Below, piece by piece: positions 29,804 to 39,049 of a stretch of DNA of 64,000 bases (its first letter is position 1; every line of letters begins with the position of its first letter). Made by a program: the position numbers and the translations under genes. This DNA comes from Pectobacterium carotovorum (lineage in GTDB: Bacteria > Pseudomonadota > Gammaproteobacteria > Enterobacterales > Enterobacteriaceae), in the NCBI GenBank assembly GCA_016415585.1, contig CP066552.1, positions 1,922,001 through 1,986,000 of the forward strand. Reading direction: 5' to 3'. A model generated the notes under the pieces. It made no database searches and was not told the DNA's origin. It saw nothing but the letters and a program-made list of their open reading frames with translations.

Positions 29804-31009
29804 ATGAAAACAACTCCTTTCCTGACCAGACTCACGTCTTTCTCTGTAGGTACGGTATTGCTTGTTGGTTTAGTGCCATTCACCTATGCGGAACAGTTGC
29901 CAGCGGTGCCGCAAATTGATGCTAAAGCCTATATCTTGATCGATCACCACAGCGGTAAAGTGCTGGCAGAAAGTAATGCCGATGAGCGCCTTGACCCTGC
30001 CAGCCTGACAAAAATTATGGCGAGCTATGTGATTGGACAGGCGATCAAATCCGGTAAAATTCGTCCGACGGATGAAGTGACCGTCGGAAAAGATGCCTGG
30101 GCAACGGGTAATCCGGCGCTGCGTGGCTCGTCGCTGATGTTCCTTAAACCGGGCGACCGCATCCCCGTTTCTGAGTTAAATAAAGGCATTGTCATTCAGT
30201 CAGGCAATGATGCCAGCATCGCGCTGGCGGATTACGTCGCGGGTAGTCAGGATGCGTTCGTTAGCCTGATGAACAATTATGCGAAGGCACTTAACCTGAC
30301 GAATACGCATTTTCTGACCGTGCACGGTCTCGATGCGCCGGGGCAGTACAGCACCGCGCGCGATATGGCGCTGTTAGGGCAGGCGCTGATTCGCGATGTG
30401 CCGGAAGAATACGCGTTGCACAAGGAAAAAGAGTTCACCTTCAATAACATTCGCCAGCCTAACCGCAACCGTCTGCTGTGGAGCACTAACCTGAATGTAG
30501 ACGGTGTGAAAACCGGCCATACCAACGGAGCGGGACACAATCTGGTGGCCTCGGCCACCGAAGGTAATATGCGCCTGATTTCCGTGGTGTTGGGGGCGCA
30601 AACGGATGCCATTCGCTTCCGTGAAAGTGAAAAACTGCTCACCTGGGGCTTCCGCTTTTTCGAAACGGTAACGCCTATCAAGACGGATGCGCCTTTTACC
30701 ACGCAGCGAGTCTGGTTTGGTACTGAGAAAGAGGCACGGCTTGGCGTCGCACAGGATGCTGCGTTGACCATCCCGAAAGGACAAATGAAGAACCTGAAAG
30801 CCAGCTTTACGCTCAATCAGCCGCAGCTTTCCGCACCGTTAACCAAAAATCAGATTGTCGGCACTATCGACTTCCAACTGGACGGCAAGAGCATCGGACA
30901 ACGCGAACTGGTCGCGATGGATGATATTCCAGAGGCCGGTTTCTTTAGCCGCCTCTGGGATACGGTGATGATGAAGGTGCAGCAGTGGTTCGGTGGGCTA
31001 TTCGGCTAA
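29804..31009 (+). CDS. dacC: D-alanyl-D-alanine carboxypeptidase DacC (PBP6)
   Basis: A 401-residue low-molecular-mass penicillin-binding protein (E. coli DacC 400). Signal peptide cleaved near TYAEQ. Active-site motifs: SxxK at S67-K70 (PASLTK), SGN at 133-135 and KTG at 236-238. A C-terminal beta domain precedes the amphipathic membrane-binding helix [20 protein letters not shown]. It trims the terminal D-Ala from peptidoglycan pentapeptides in the periplasm. Confidence 0.94.
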   Translation: MKTTPFLTRLTSFSVGTVLLVGLVPFTYAEQLPAVPQIDAKAYILIDHHSGKVLAESNADERLDPASLTKIMASYVIGQAIKSGKIRPTDEVTVGKDAWATGNPALRGSSLMFLKPGDRIPVSELNKGIVIQSGNDASIALADYVAGSQDAFVSLMNNYAKALNLTNTHFLTVHGLDAPGQYSTARDMALLGQALIRDVPEEYALHKEKEFTFNNIRQPNRNRLLWSTNLNVDGVKTGHTNGAGHNLVASATEGNMRLISVVLGAQTDAIRFRESEKLLTWGFRFFETVTPIKTDAPFTTQRVWFGTEKEARLGVAQDAALTIPKGQMKNLKASFTLNQPQLSAPLTKNQIVGTIDFQLDGKSIGQRELVAMDDIPEAGFFSRLWDTVMMKVQQWFGGLFG

Positions 31010-31042
31010 GAGCCTACCTCATTAGGGCTATTTTATTTGCCA

Positions 31043-31120
31043 TTTTGAACCTGGGCAGTGCTCGAAATCCTCACGTACTACGTGTACGCTCCGGTTTCTG
31101 CGCGCTGTCCGTGTCCAAAC
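31043..31120. repeat. Long imperfect palindrome (foldback repeat) between dacC and deoR
   Basis: Centred on CGTAC (31074-31078) and GTACG (31084-31088) with further pairing outward: GGGCAG (31053-31058) with CTGTCC (31105-31110) and TTTG with CAAA at the edges. It fills most of the gap between two convergent genes. The sequence looks like a dispersed intergenic palindrome family of enterobacteria; copy number cannot be determined here. It could serve as a bidirectional terminator. Confidence 0.6.
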
Positions 31121-31153
31121 TGGCTGCACCAATAACGCCTACTGGGACAGACT

Positions 31154-31927
31154 CTAATTCCCTGGGTGGATGAACTGAATGCCGTTGTTGGAAAAATAGC
31201 GTAAGTAGGATTCGCTCGGGGCGCTGTCGGAAATGACCGTATCAAACAGCGTCATCGGGCCGATACAGGCACGTTTGATCTGACCGAATTTGCTGCTATC
31301 CGCCACCATAATAATTCGCTGCGCGGTCGCCATCGCGCGTTGCTTCATGCCCAGTTCGGCAAAGTTAAAGCAGGTGGCGCCGGCAGTCAGTTCGATACCT
31401 GCCGCAGAGATAAAGGCTTTATTCGGGCAGATGTTGTCCAGCTCGCTTCGCTGGTTGAGCGGGGTAAAAATCGCGTTATCAGGATGGTATTCCCCGCCGC
31501 ACAAAATCACTCTGCACGCCTTTTTTTCCTGTAGCGCTAAAAACGTGTTCAGGGAATAACAAATCGCAGTAAAGGGCAACTCGTCAGGAATGGCGTCAAT
31601 GATGAAGGGAATCGTGGTGCCACAGTCAAAAAAAACGGTATCGTTTGCTTCCACCAGATAGGCTGCTGCGGTACCGATAGCCTGCTTTTCTCTTACGTGC
31701 TTGCTCTGCTGGTCGGAGACAAAATAATTCGTGACACCGTTATTCTTCAGGTCGCTAACGACGTAGCCGCCGAGCAGCATGACGCTGGTGGAATCTGCAT
31801 TCAGATCGCGGCGCACGGTCATCTCGGACACGCCGAGTAGCTGTGCGGCGTCTTTAAGATGGAGTTTATCGGTTTTCTTTAATGCTTTAGCCAGTCTGCC
31901 GATTCGTTCGTCGCGCCGCGTTTCCAT
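31154..31927 (-). CDS. deoR: Deoxyribonucleoside regulator DeoR
   Basis: A 257-residue DeoR-family repressor. N-terminal METRRDERIGRLAKALKK and HTH LKDAAQLLGVSEMTVRRDL are nearly the same as E. coli DeoR; the C-terminal sugar-phosphate sensor domain keeps FFDCGTTIPFIID. It responds to deoxyribose-5-phosphate. I start it at ATG 31927 (AGGGAA upstream), 31 bp after deoC, so it is the second gene of a deoC-deoR operon. In E. coli deoR is near dacC but deoC is elsewhere with deoABD. Confidence 0.93.
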   Translation of the reverse strand: METRRDERIGRLAKALKKTDKLHLKDAAQLLGVSEMTVRRDLNADSTSVMLLGGYVVSDLKNNGVTNYFVSDQQSKHVREKQAIGTAAAYLVEANDTVFFDCGTTIPFIIDAIPDELPFTAICYSLNTFLALQEKKACRVILCGGEYHPDNAIFTPLNQRSELDNICPNKAFISAAGIELTAGATCFNFAELGMKQRAMATAQRIIMVADSSKFGQIKRACIGPMTLFDTVISDSAPSESYLRYFSNNGIQFIHPGN

Positions 31928-31958
31928 AAAATTCCCTGCTAGTAAGCTATTTTTGTTG

Positions 31959-32627
31959 TTAGTAGTTTCCTGCTGCGGCCGTTTCACCTGAAACGATAGC
32001 GACGCCTGAGCTAGTGCCGATACGCGTGGCGCCTGCTTTAATCATACGCTGTGCCGTTTGGCGATCGCGAACCGCGCCGGATGCTTTGACACCCATCTCG
32101 CTGCCGACGGTGCTACGCATCAGTCGAACGTGTTCTTCACGTGCGCCACCCGTACTGAAACCGGTAGACGTTTTGACGAACGCGACATCCAACTGACGAC
32201 ACATCTCACAGACCAGTACAATCTGTTTGTCATCAAGCAGACAGGTTTCCAATATTACCTTCAACGGTATAGCGGCGCAAACCTCACGCACGGCCTGAAT
32301 ATCTGCTTTGACGGCAGCAATATTCCCGCTTTTCAGCCAGCCAACGTTAATCACCATGTCGATTTCCTGAGCACCCGCATCAATCGCCGCTTTTGCTTCA
32401 AAAGCCTTGCTGGAAGTCAGGCCTGCACCGAGAGGAAAACCGATAACAGAGCACACCTGTACTTCAGTGCCTTTCAGCTTTTCGGCCACTAAAGGAACGT
32501 AACCGGAATTAACACAGACGGCATAAAAACGGTGAGCGATCGCTTCATCGCACAGGGTGGCAATTTGCTGTTCGGTGGCATTGGCCGCCAACAGGGTGTG
32601 GTCGATATAGCGTGCGTAGTCAGTCAT
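31959..32627 (-). CDS. deoC: Deoxyribose-phosphate aldolase DeoC
   Basis: A 222-residue class I aldolase cleaving 2-deoxyribose-5-phosphate to glyceraldehyde-3-phosphate and acetaldehyde. Schiff-base lysine K152 (FVKTSTGF), D90 (EIDMVINVG) and K181 (VKASGAVRD) are all present. It is of the short type (about 220 residues) seen in many bacteria, rather than the 259-residue form of the E. coli deoCABD operon. Promoter-proximal gene of an operon with deoR. A DeoR-like operator lies about 90-115 bp upstream. Confidence 0.94.
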   Translation of the reverse strand: MTDYARYIDHTLLAANATEQQIATLCDEAIAHRFYAVCVNSGYVPLVAEKLKGTEVQVCSVIGFPLGAGLTSSKAFEAKAAIDAGAQEIDMVINVGWLKSGNIAAVKADIQAVREVCAAIPLKVILETCLLDDKQIVLVCEMCRQLDVAFVKTSTGFSTGGAREEHVRLMRSTVGSEMGVKASGAVRDRQTAQRMIKAGATRIGTSSGVAIVSGETAAAGNY

Positions 32628-32700
32628 GGTAAATCCTCAGTGATATCGATAAGAAATCAGATAGCGTGATTATGACACTCAATAATTTTAATGTCACAAA

Positions 32701-32740
32701 AATAACAATAAAATTAAATTTTGTTATTTTAATAACAAAA
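32701..32740. promoter_or_regulatory. DeoR-type operator upstream of deoC
   Basis: Perfect 10-bp inverted repeat TTTTGTTATT (32719-32728) and AATAACAAAA (32731-32740) with a TT centre. The 16-bp core TGTTATTTTAATAACA has the same layout as the E. coli DeoR operator (TGTTA...TAACA). A third half-site AATAACAA lies at 32701-32708. It implies autoregulation of deoC-deoR. Confidence 0.72.
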
Positions 32741-32809
32741 AATGAAATAAATGTGATACCGACGATAGGGAGAATGAAAAGGTGGAGGGGTTTGAATCGT
32801 ATAAAACAG

Positions 32810-32858
32810 AAAAGAAAACGCCCATCGTTCTTGAACCTGAAAGGCGGGAACGATGGGC
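32810..32858 (-). terminator. Rho-independent terminator of ybjL
   Basis: GCCCATCGTTC (32820-32830) and GAACGATGGGC (32848-32858) form a perfect 11-bp stem; on the minus strand it is followed by GTTTTCTTTTC. It lies about 107 bp after the ybjL stop and before the deoC promoter. Confidence 0.78.
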
Positions 32859-32965
32859 TCCTCAATAAGGGGGATCAAAGAAAAGCAGTGGCACTTATTC
32901 AGACTTTAGGGCAAAGAAAAAGTTCTGGCTTTTAAAAAATAATATTGACGATTTTTTACATTTTT

Positions 32966-34654
32966 TCAGCCGGGCAGCTCAGGCCAGATAACCACGATAA
33001 GTGAGCCCGCTAAGGTGAGTAGCACGTTAGCAATGGCATAGGTACCCGCATAGCCGAGCGCAGGGATGTTACTGCGCGCCGTATCGCTGATAATTTCCAT
33101 CGCGGGTGCGCAAGTTCGTGCCCCCATCATGGCGCCAAACAGCAGAGCACGGTTCATTTTCAGCACATACGCACCAAATAGAAAACAAATCACCACTGGC
33201 AGCAGACTAACAATCAGCCCTGAAGCCAGCATTTGGATACCGACTTCTCCCAGACTGCTGTTGATGGTGCTACCTGCACTCAGACCAACGCCCGCCATAA
33301 AAACCATCAGGCCGAATTCTTTGACCATGTTAAGTGCGCCTTGCGGAATATAGCCGAAGGTCGGGTGATTGGCGCGCAGGAACCCCAGCATGATACCAGC
33401 GAACAGTAATCCAGCCGCGTTACCGATGCCAAAGGTGAAGTTGCTGAACTGGATGGTGATCAGCCCGACCATCACGCCGATGACGAAAAAGGCGCAGAAG
33501 GCGAGCAGATCGGTGACCTGACTATGAATAGAAATGAACCCGATCCTATCCGCAATGCTTTTTACCCGTCTGGCATCACCGCTGACCTGCAAGACATCGC
33601 CTTTATTCAGGACGACGTTATCGTCAATCGGCATTTCAATCTGGCTGCGGACAATGCGGTTAAGAAAACAGCCGTGATCGGTCAGCTTCAATTGGCTCAG
33701 GCGTTTGCCGACGGCATTGTGGTTCTTGACGACGATCTCTTCCGTCACGATGCGCATGTCCAGCAAATCGCGGTCGAAAACTTCCTTGCCATCGCGGAAA
33801 TTGGAATTCAGGCGGGAATGGGCATCGGGATAGCCGACCAGCGCGATCTCATCGCCGATTTGCAAGACGGCGTCACCATCAGGGTTGGCCAGAATTCCGT
33901 TGCGTCGGATGCGTTCGATGTAGCAGCCGGTTTGTCGATAAATACCCAGCTCACGCAAATTCTTGCCGTCCGCCCAATCAACCAGCTCCGGCCCGACGCG
34001 ATAGGCGCGAATCACCGGCAGATAGACCTTTCTCTGGCTGTCTGGGTCTAATCCGCGCTCGCGTGCAATCTGCTGAGCGCTGGTGGGTAAATCCTGATGC
34101 TGGAGTTTGGGCAAGTAGCGTGCACCAAAAATGAGGCTGACCAGCCCGACCAAATACGTCAGCGCATAGCCCAGACTCAGATGATCTTGCTCAATACCGA
34201 GCTGACTCCCCATACTGGTGGTATTGCGTAGTGTGTCACCCGCACCGACCAGCACCGGCGTTGATGTCATGGAACCAGCCAGCATTCCCGCCGTCAGACC
34301 AATTCCCCAGCCAAAGAGTTTGCCTAAACCTAATGCCAGTAACATGGCGCTGCCGACCATCACCAGCGCCAGCATGAAATAATTTTTCCCGTCGCGGAAG
34401 AAAATAGAAAAGAAATTAGGCCCAGCTTCCACTCCCACGCAAAAAATAAATAACATAAAGCCGAGGCTCAGTGCTTCGGTATTAATCGAAAAATGCTGTT
34501 GGCCGAGTAATAAAGAAACCACTAAAACGCCAATAGAATTACCGAGTTGTACCGACCCTAGGCGCAATTTCCCCAGACAGAGTCCTAGTGAAAGAACCAC
34601 GAATAAAAGCAGAATGTAATTCCCATTTAACAAATCAGCGACGTTTATATTCAT
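32966..34654 (-). CDS. ybjL: YbjL, AspT/YidE family transporter with RCK domains
   Basis: A 562-residue membrane protein (E. coli 561) of the aspartate:alanine exchanger family. Two hydrophobic halves of about five helices each flank two cytoplasmic RCK_C (TrkA-C) domains at about residues 200-380. Repeated motifs [17 protein letters not shown] and [13 protein letters not shown] lie in the two halves. The substrate is not established; export of acidic amino acids has been proposed for E. coli YbjL. ATG 34654 matches the E. coli start MNINVA; an open frame extends 45 bases further. Confidence 0.92.
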   Translation of the reverse strand: MNINVADLLNGNYILLLFVVLSLGLCLGKLRLGSVQLGNSIGVLVVSLLLGQQHFSINTEALSLGFMLFIFCVGVEAGPNFFSIFFRDGKNYFMLALVMVGSAMLLALGLGKLFGWGIGLTAGMLAGSMTSTPVLVGAGDTLRNTTSMGSQLGIEQDHLSLGYALTYLVGLVSLIFGARYLPKLQHQDLPTSAQQIARERGLDPDSQRKVYLPVIRAYRVGPELVDWADGKNLRELGIYRQTGCYIERIRRNGILANPDGDAVLQIGDEIALVGYPDAHSRLNSNFRDGKEVFDRDLLDMRIVTEEIVVKNHNAVGKRLSQLKLTDHGCFLNRIVRSQIEMPIDDNVVLNKGDVLQVSGDARRVKSIADRIGFISIHSQVTDLLAFCAFFVIGVMVGLITIQFSNFTFGIGNAAGLLFAGIMLGFLRANHPTFGYIPQGALNMVKEFGLMVFMAGVGLSAGSTINSSLGEVGIQMLASGLIVSLLPVVICFLFGAYVLKMNRALLFGAMMGARTCAPAMEIISDTARSNIPALGYAGTYAIANVLLTLAGSLIVVIWPELPG

Positions 34655-35044
34655 GGAGTGTAACTTGTTGTTTACCAGTAAGTTCTTGATGTTATTCATT
34701 ATAGCGGCTAGATTTAGCCATGGAATGCATTAAATGCATGAATTTCTGTAACGGTATCAATACGCGTCAGCTGAAAGGAGTCAGCCTCGTTCAGTATAAT
34801 TTATCCGATAAAATTGTTCAGTGTAATTATTTTTTAATTTAATGATTGTGGTGTCGCTGTTGAAGAAATGCGGCGGGTTATCGTCTTTTTGTTGCGGACA
34901 ACCTGTATCTGTATGCCTAATAGATCGTAGCGAAGCCTCATGTTTTTCATATCAGGGAATAGAGATACCCATCGCTTTATCATACCGCCCGTTTTCGGTA
35001 TTGGAGTGATGGAGGTTGAGATAGATATTGAAAAGGGGCGATTT
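34655..35044. other. Divergent promoter region ybjL/ybjM
   Basis: About 390 bp. Contains an inverted repeat ATGCATT-A-AATGCAT at 34725-34739, roughly 70 bp upstream of the ybjL start, which could be a regulator site. A frame opens upstream of ybjM at 34940 but has no ribosome site. Nothing else recognised. Confidence 0.5.
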
Positions 35045-35416
35045 ATGGCAAGAAATAAAGGTTGGGTAGGCGCGATCTGCTGTTTTCTATTGTTTACCGT
35101 GGTGTTTTTGAGTCAAAAAATTGAAGTATTGGATACCGTTGTGGATGAAGGTCTGCGTGGCAGTCCGGGAATGCTGTTTTTTCTGCTGCCTGGTATGGTG
35201 GCCTGTTTTCTTTCTGCGCGTGGTCGCCTGCTTTACCCGCTGTTTGGCGCGCTGGCAGCAATGCCCGTGTGTTTGCTGATGCTCCATCTGTGGAATACGC
35301 CAATGCGCTCTTTCTGGCAAGAGTTGGCTTACGTGATGAGTGCGGCCTTTTGGTGCGTGCTGGGGGCAATGGGCGTGATGTGTTTGTGTAGCCTGTATCG
35401 ACGCTATCTTCGTTGA
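35045..35416 (+). CDS. ybjM: YbjM inner-membrane protein
   Basis: A 123-residue membrane protein (E. coli 125) with four predicted helices. Shared blocks with E. coli YbjM include WVGAICCFLLF, FFLLPGMVA and TPMRSFWQELAYVMSAAFWC. Function unknown. ATG 35045 follows AGGGG at 35034-35038; upstream in-frame ATGs would add 35 non-conserved residues. Position next to ybjL and grxA agrees with E. coli. Confidence 0.85.
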   Translation: MARNKGWVGAICCFLLFTVVFLSQKIEVLDTVVDEGLRGSPGMLFFLLPGMVACFLSARGRLLYPLFGALAAMPVCLLMLHLWNTPMRSFWQELAYVMSAAFWCVLGAMGVMCLCSLYRRYLR

Positions 35417-35507
35417 GAGGGTTCTATTCTGAATCTATAAAAAAGCGCGGACGGTCGCCGCGCTTGTTTTGTCAGTTTGATGATCTACTGTTTTGTCAGC
35501 TTGATGA

Positions 35508-35774
35508 TTATGACTGGAACAGGGCCAGATGCGCTTTGGCATAGGCTTCAAAATCAGTGCAGCCGCCGATGTGTTTTTCATCCAGGAAAATCTGCGGTAC
35601 GGTTTCAACCGGCTTTCCAACCGTCTTGGACAAATCTTCTTTCGAGATGCCTTCTGCGTGGATGTCTACATAGCGAAAGCTGAAGTCATCACGTTGCTCG
35701 GCCAGTTTCTCTGCCAGTTCTTTCGCACGTACACAATAAGGGCAAGCAGGGCGCCCGAAAATTACAGCGAACAT
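35508..35774 (-). CDS. grxA: Glutaredoxin 1
   Basis: An 88-residue glutaredoxin with the dithiol active site CPYC (C11-C14), glutathione-binding TVPQIF and the conserved GGCTDFE. It reduces ribonucleotide reductase and protein disulfides with glutathione. Divergent from nfsA, as in E. coli, but here a hairpin-rich repeat fills the gap and ybjC, which precedes nfsA in E. coli, is absent. Confidence 0.96.
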   Translation of the reverse strand: MFAVIFGRPACPYCVRAKELAEKLAEQRDDFSFRYVDIHAEGISKEDLSKTVGKPVETVPQIFLDEKHIGGCTDFEAYAKAHLALFQS

Positions 35775-35982
35775 GTAAACTCCTTTGTAAAATTAGAAAA
35801 ATGTTCTCATTCTTGAAACGGATAGCGTGACGCCTATTACAGACAAGGTCACGGCTAAAAGTGTTACGGTCAATGAGGTTACTGCGAATCGCGCTACTAT
35901 ACCGAAATTTACCAATACTATGCCCGCATTCATTGATGAAAAAAAGTAGTCATTACCTGTTATAACGATTTGCTGAAGCTAT

Positions 35983-36250
<268 letters not shown>

Positions 36251-36287
36251 GATGATGCAATAACTTTACCGACTGAAGGATGCCAGT

Positions 36288-37007
36288 GTGACACCAACGA
36301 TTGATTTGCTACAGCGCCACCGTTCTATTCGCGCGTTTACGTCTCAGGCCATAACGGATGAGCAACGCCACGCCATCATTACCTCTGCACAAAGTGCCTC
36401 CAGCTCCAGCTTTTTACAATGCAGCTCAATTATCCGTATTACCGATCCTGCCGTGCGGGAAACGCTTGTTCACTATACCGGTGAGCAAGGTTATGTGGCG
36501 CAGGCGGCGGAGTTTTGGGTCTTTTGTGCCGATTTCCACCGGCATGTGGCGATCTTTCCACAGGCAGAAACCGGGCTGGCGGAGCAATTGCTGATTGGCT
36601 GTGTTGATACCGCTATCATGGCGCAGAATGCACTGGTTGCTGCCGAGTCATTGGGATTGGGCGGGGTATTTATCGGCGGGATCCGCAATCGAATCGCTGA
36701 CGTGACGCGGTTGTTGCAACTGCCAACGTTAGTTCTGCCGTTGTTTGGCCTGTGTCTGGGGCACCCGGACGCGGAACCGATGCTGAAACCGCGCATGCCA
36801 ACCGCTATGCTGCTGCATGAAAATGTCTATCATCCGCTCGACCATGATGTGCTGGCGCAATACGACCAGCAAATGGTGGAATATTACCTGCAACGTACCG
36901 GTAGCCGTCGTGAAAGTTGGAGCGAGCACGTGGAACGGACGCTGAAAAAAGAGTTACGTCCCTTTATGCTGGACTACTTACATCAACAAGGATGGGCGAT
37001 ACGCTAG
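36288..37007 (+). CDS. nfsA: Oxygen-insensitive NADPH nitroreductase NfsA
   Basis: A 239-residue FMN-dependent flavoreductase (E. coli 240). FMN contacts are visible in [10 protein letters not shown] at the N-terminus and in [20 protein letters not shown] and the C-terminal [16 protein letters not shown] are typical. It performs two-electron reduction of nitroaromatics and quinones. It starts a likely nfsA-rimK-ybjN transcription unit (rimK follows after 16 bp). The start is GTG 36288, preceded by a weak ribosome site; no better in-frame start is nearby. Confidence 0.94.
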   Translation: MTPTIDLLQRHRSIRAFTSQAITDEQRHAIITSAQSASSSSFLQCSSIIRITDPAVRETLVHYTGEQGYVAQAAEFWVFCADFHRHVAIFPQAETGLAEQLLIGCVDTAIMAQNALVAAESLGLGGVFIGGIRNRIADVTRLLQLPTLVLPLFGLCLGHPDAEPMLKPRMPTAMLLHENVYHPLDHDVLAQYDQQMVEYYLQRTGSRRESWSEHVERTLKKELRPFMLDYLHQQGWAIR

Positions 37008-37023
37008 TATCCGTAGGATATTT

Positions 37024-37935
37024 ATGAAGATAGCCATTCTGTCTCGTGATGGGGCGTTATATTCCTGCAAACGCCTGCGTGAAGCGGCTGAGGCGCGCAA
37101 GCACAGCATTGAGATTATTGACCCGCTTTCCTGCTACATGAATATCAATTCGGCGGCGCCGTCGGTGCATTACCGCGGGCGTCGGCTGGATAAATTTGAT
37201 GCGGTTATTCCGCGTATCGGTTCACAGATCACGTTTTATGGTACGGCGGTATTGCGCCAGTTTGAAATGCTGGGCAGCTACCCGCTGAATAATTCTGTCG
37301 CTATCATTCGCGCCCGCGACAAACTGCATTCGCTGCAACTGCTTGCCCGCGAAGGGATTGACTTACCGATCACCGGATTTGCTCACTCGCCGGATGACAC
37401 CGGCGATCTGATTGCGATGGTGGGCGGTGCGCCGCTGGTCGTAAAACTGGTGGAAGGTACACAGGGAATCGGTGTGGTATTGGCCGAGACGCGACAGGCG
37501 GCGGAAAGCGTGATTGATGCCTTTCGCGGGCTGAATGCGCACATCCTGGTGCAGGAATACGTGCATGAAGCGCAGGGTAAAGATATCCGCTGTTTTGTGA
37601 TCGGTAACCGGGTTGTTGCAGCAATTGAGCGACAGGCGAAAGCGGGGGAATTCCGTTCAAACCTGCATCGCGGCGGGTCAGCGAATAAAGTGAAGATTAC
37701 GGCGAAGGAGCGTGCGATCGCCATCAAGGCGACAAAAACGCTGGGGCTGAATGTTGCAGGCGTCGACATTTTGCGTGCCGATAGGGGGCCGCTGGTGATG
37801 GAAGTCAACGCCTCGCCGGGGCTGGAAGGGATTGAAACGACGACCGGACTCGATATTGCCGACATGATGATTGAGTTTATTGAGCAAAATACCCTGAGGC
37901 GCTTCGCAATATCGACAACAATAAGTAAAAGTTAG
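37024..37935 (+). CDS. rimK: Ribosomal protein S6 glutamate ligase RimK
   Basis: A 303-residue ATP-grasp ligase (E. coli 300) that adds glutamates to the C-terminus of ribosomal protein S6. The ATP-grasp core contains [37 protein letters not shown] and the metal-binding [13 protein letters not shown]. Sixteen bp after nfsA; start ATG follows AGGAT. Confidence 0.95.
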   Translation: MKIAILSRDGALYSCKRLREAAEARKHSIEIIDPLSCYMNINSAAPSVHYRGRRLDKFDAVIPRIGSQITFYGTAVLRQFEMLGSYPLNNSVAIIRARDKLHSLQLLAREGIDLPITGFAHSPDDTGDLIAMVGGAPLVVKLVEGTQGIGVVLAETRQAAESVIDAFRGLNAHILVQEYVHEAQGKDIRCFVIGNRVVAAIERQAKAGEFRSNLHRGGSANKVKITAKERAIAIKATKTLGLNVAGVDILRADRGPLVMEVNASPGLEGIETTTGLDIADMMIEFIEQNTLRRFAISTTISKS

Positions 37936-37946
37936 CTTTCTGAAAC

Positions 37947-37976
37947 GGGGGCTGCGCCGTAAAATGCGGCGTACCC
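37947..37976 (+). terminator. GC-rich hairpin after rimK
   Basis: GGGG and CGCCG on the left pair with CGGCG and CCCC on the right around AAAA. Ten bases after the rimK stop, no U-tract. It may reduce read-through into ybjN. Confidence 0.4.
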
Positions 37977-38197
37977 CATTGGCGTGTGGGCATTGGTGAG
38001 GTGCGAGGTGGTGCGCCGCCGCGCAGTGGGCCGACGAAAGCGGACGGAGAGGCGCTTTTATCATGGCATCGTCGCGCAATATTCCGTAAGCTATGGGCCG
38101 TTTTTAAGGCTCTTTCTGTTTTAACATCGCTTCTGCGTAAACGGTGTTTTCTTTTCAACAACGCTGTCTGTACGGCAGCAGGTATGAGGCAAACATG

Positions 38198-38677
38198 ATG
38201 GATTCACTCATCGTCCCGGATTTGGCTATGCTACGGCGGTGGCTGGATCAACTGAACATTCTGTATTTCGAATGTGATTCCTGTCAGGCGCTCCATCTTC
38301 CTCATATGCAAAATTTTGATGGCGTGTTCGATGCGAAAGTTGATCTGGTAGATAACGTGATCCTGTTTTCTGCCCTTGCCGAAGTGAAGCCCAGCGCGTT
38401 GATTCCTCTGGTCGGCGACTTGAGCCAAATCAATGCCAGCTCGTTGACCGTGAAGGCATTTATCGACGTTCAGGACGATAACCTGCCGAAGTTGATTGTC
38501 TGCCAGTCATTCAGCGTGGCCGCTGGCATGACGTTGGAACAATTCAGACATTTCATGCAGCAGTCCGAAGAACAAATCTCAATGGTGATCCTTGAGGCCG
38601 GCGCTAATAATCTGCTGTTTATCGGTGAGGAAGAAGAGGGCTCTGCTGCCAGAGTCACCACCTCTCATCTGCATTGA
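38198..38677 (+). CDS. ybjN: YbjN, sensory-transduction-like chaperone fold protein
   Basis: A 159-residue protein (E. coli 158) with YbjN/type III secretion chaperone-like fold. The blocks CDSCQALHLPHMQNFDGVFDAK (read as CDSCQALHLPHM plus NFDGVFDAK) and FRHFMQQSEEQISMVI match E. coli. E. coli YbjN influences motility, biofilm and stress phenotypes; in Erwinia amylovora the homologue is AmyR, a negative regulator of exopolysaccharide. A virulence link in a soft-rot organism is therefore plausible. ATG 38198 is favoured by GAGG at 38186-38189. Confidence 0.9.
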   Translation: MDSLIVPDLAMLRRWLDQLNILYFECDSCQALHLPHMQNFDGVFDAKVDLVDNVILFSALAEVKPSALIPLVGDLSQINASSLTVKAFIDVQDDNLPKLIVCQSFSVAAGMTLEQFRHFMQQSEEQISMVILEAGANNLLFIGEEEEGSAARVTTSHLH

Positions 38678-38682
38678 TACGG

Positions 38683-38711
38683 TTGCTGCCAACGGCAGCA
38701 ATTGGTTTTAC
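38683..38711 (+). terminator. Terminator after ybjN
   Basis: TTGCTGCC (38683-38690), loop AAC, GGCAGCAA (38694-38701), followed by TTGGTTTTA. Perfect 8-bp stem six bases after the stop; U-run interrupted. Confidence 0.6.
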
Positions 38712-39049
38712 TTATTTTCCTTTCACCGCCATTTATTCTGGTTATTTCGCATTATTGCCAGATATTTCTCTTTGTTTACCGCTAAATGCCTTCATCACAT
38801 CGATAAAATGTGAATAAATAATCGTTAAAACCCATTTTTTACGTTCAAGTATGGTGCGCACGATGTTGTGGGGTTATGCTTTATTCCTGTAAGACACAGA
38901 CAGCGAAATCAGGGCTATGTCTGTGTCTGAGCGAATAAAAATCGGTGCATACTCATTCACCGGTTGGATAGCGTGGCAGGACATATTTTGTATCGGAACG
39001 ATACAGATTAACTCCCATGAATCACCCCCTTGTATGGAGGAAGGAACGG
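38712..39049. promoter_or_regulatory. potF upstream region with a perfect 11-bp inverted repeat
   Basis: AGACACAGACA (38892-38902) and TGTCTGTGTCT (38918-38928) are exact reverse complements separated by 15 bases, some 120 bp upstream of potF. It could be an operator or a leader hairpin. No convincing sigma-54 promoter was found although E. coli potFGHI is nitrogen-regulated. No gene in this gap. Confidence 0.5.

Noticed and set aside
38821..39049. Sigma-54 promoter for potFGHI
   Set aside because: Candidates beginning TGGCA or TGGTG have the downstream TTG about 3 bases too far away; the required GG-N10-GC spacing is not met.
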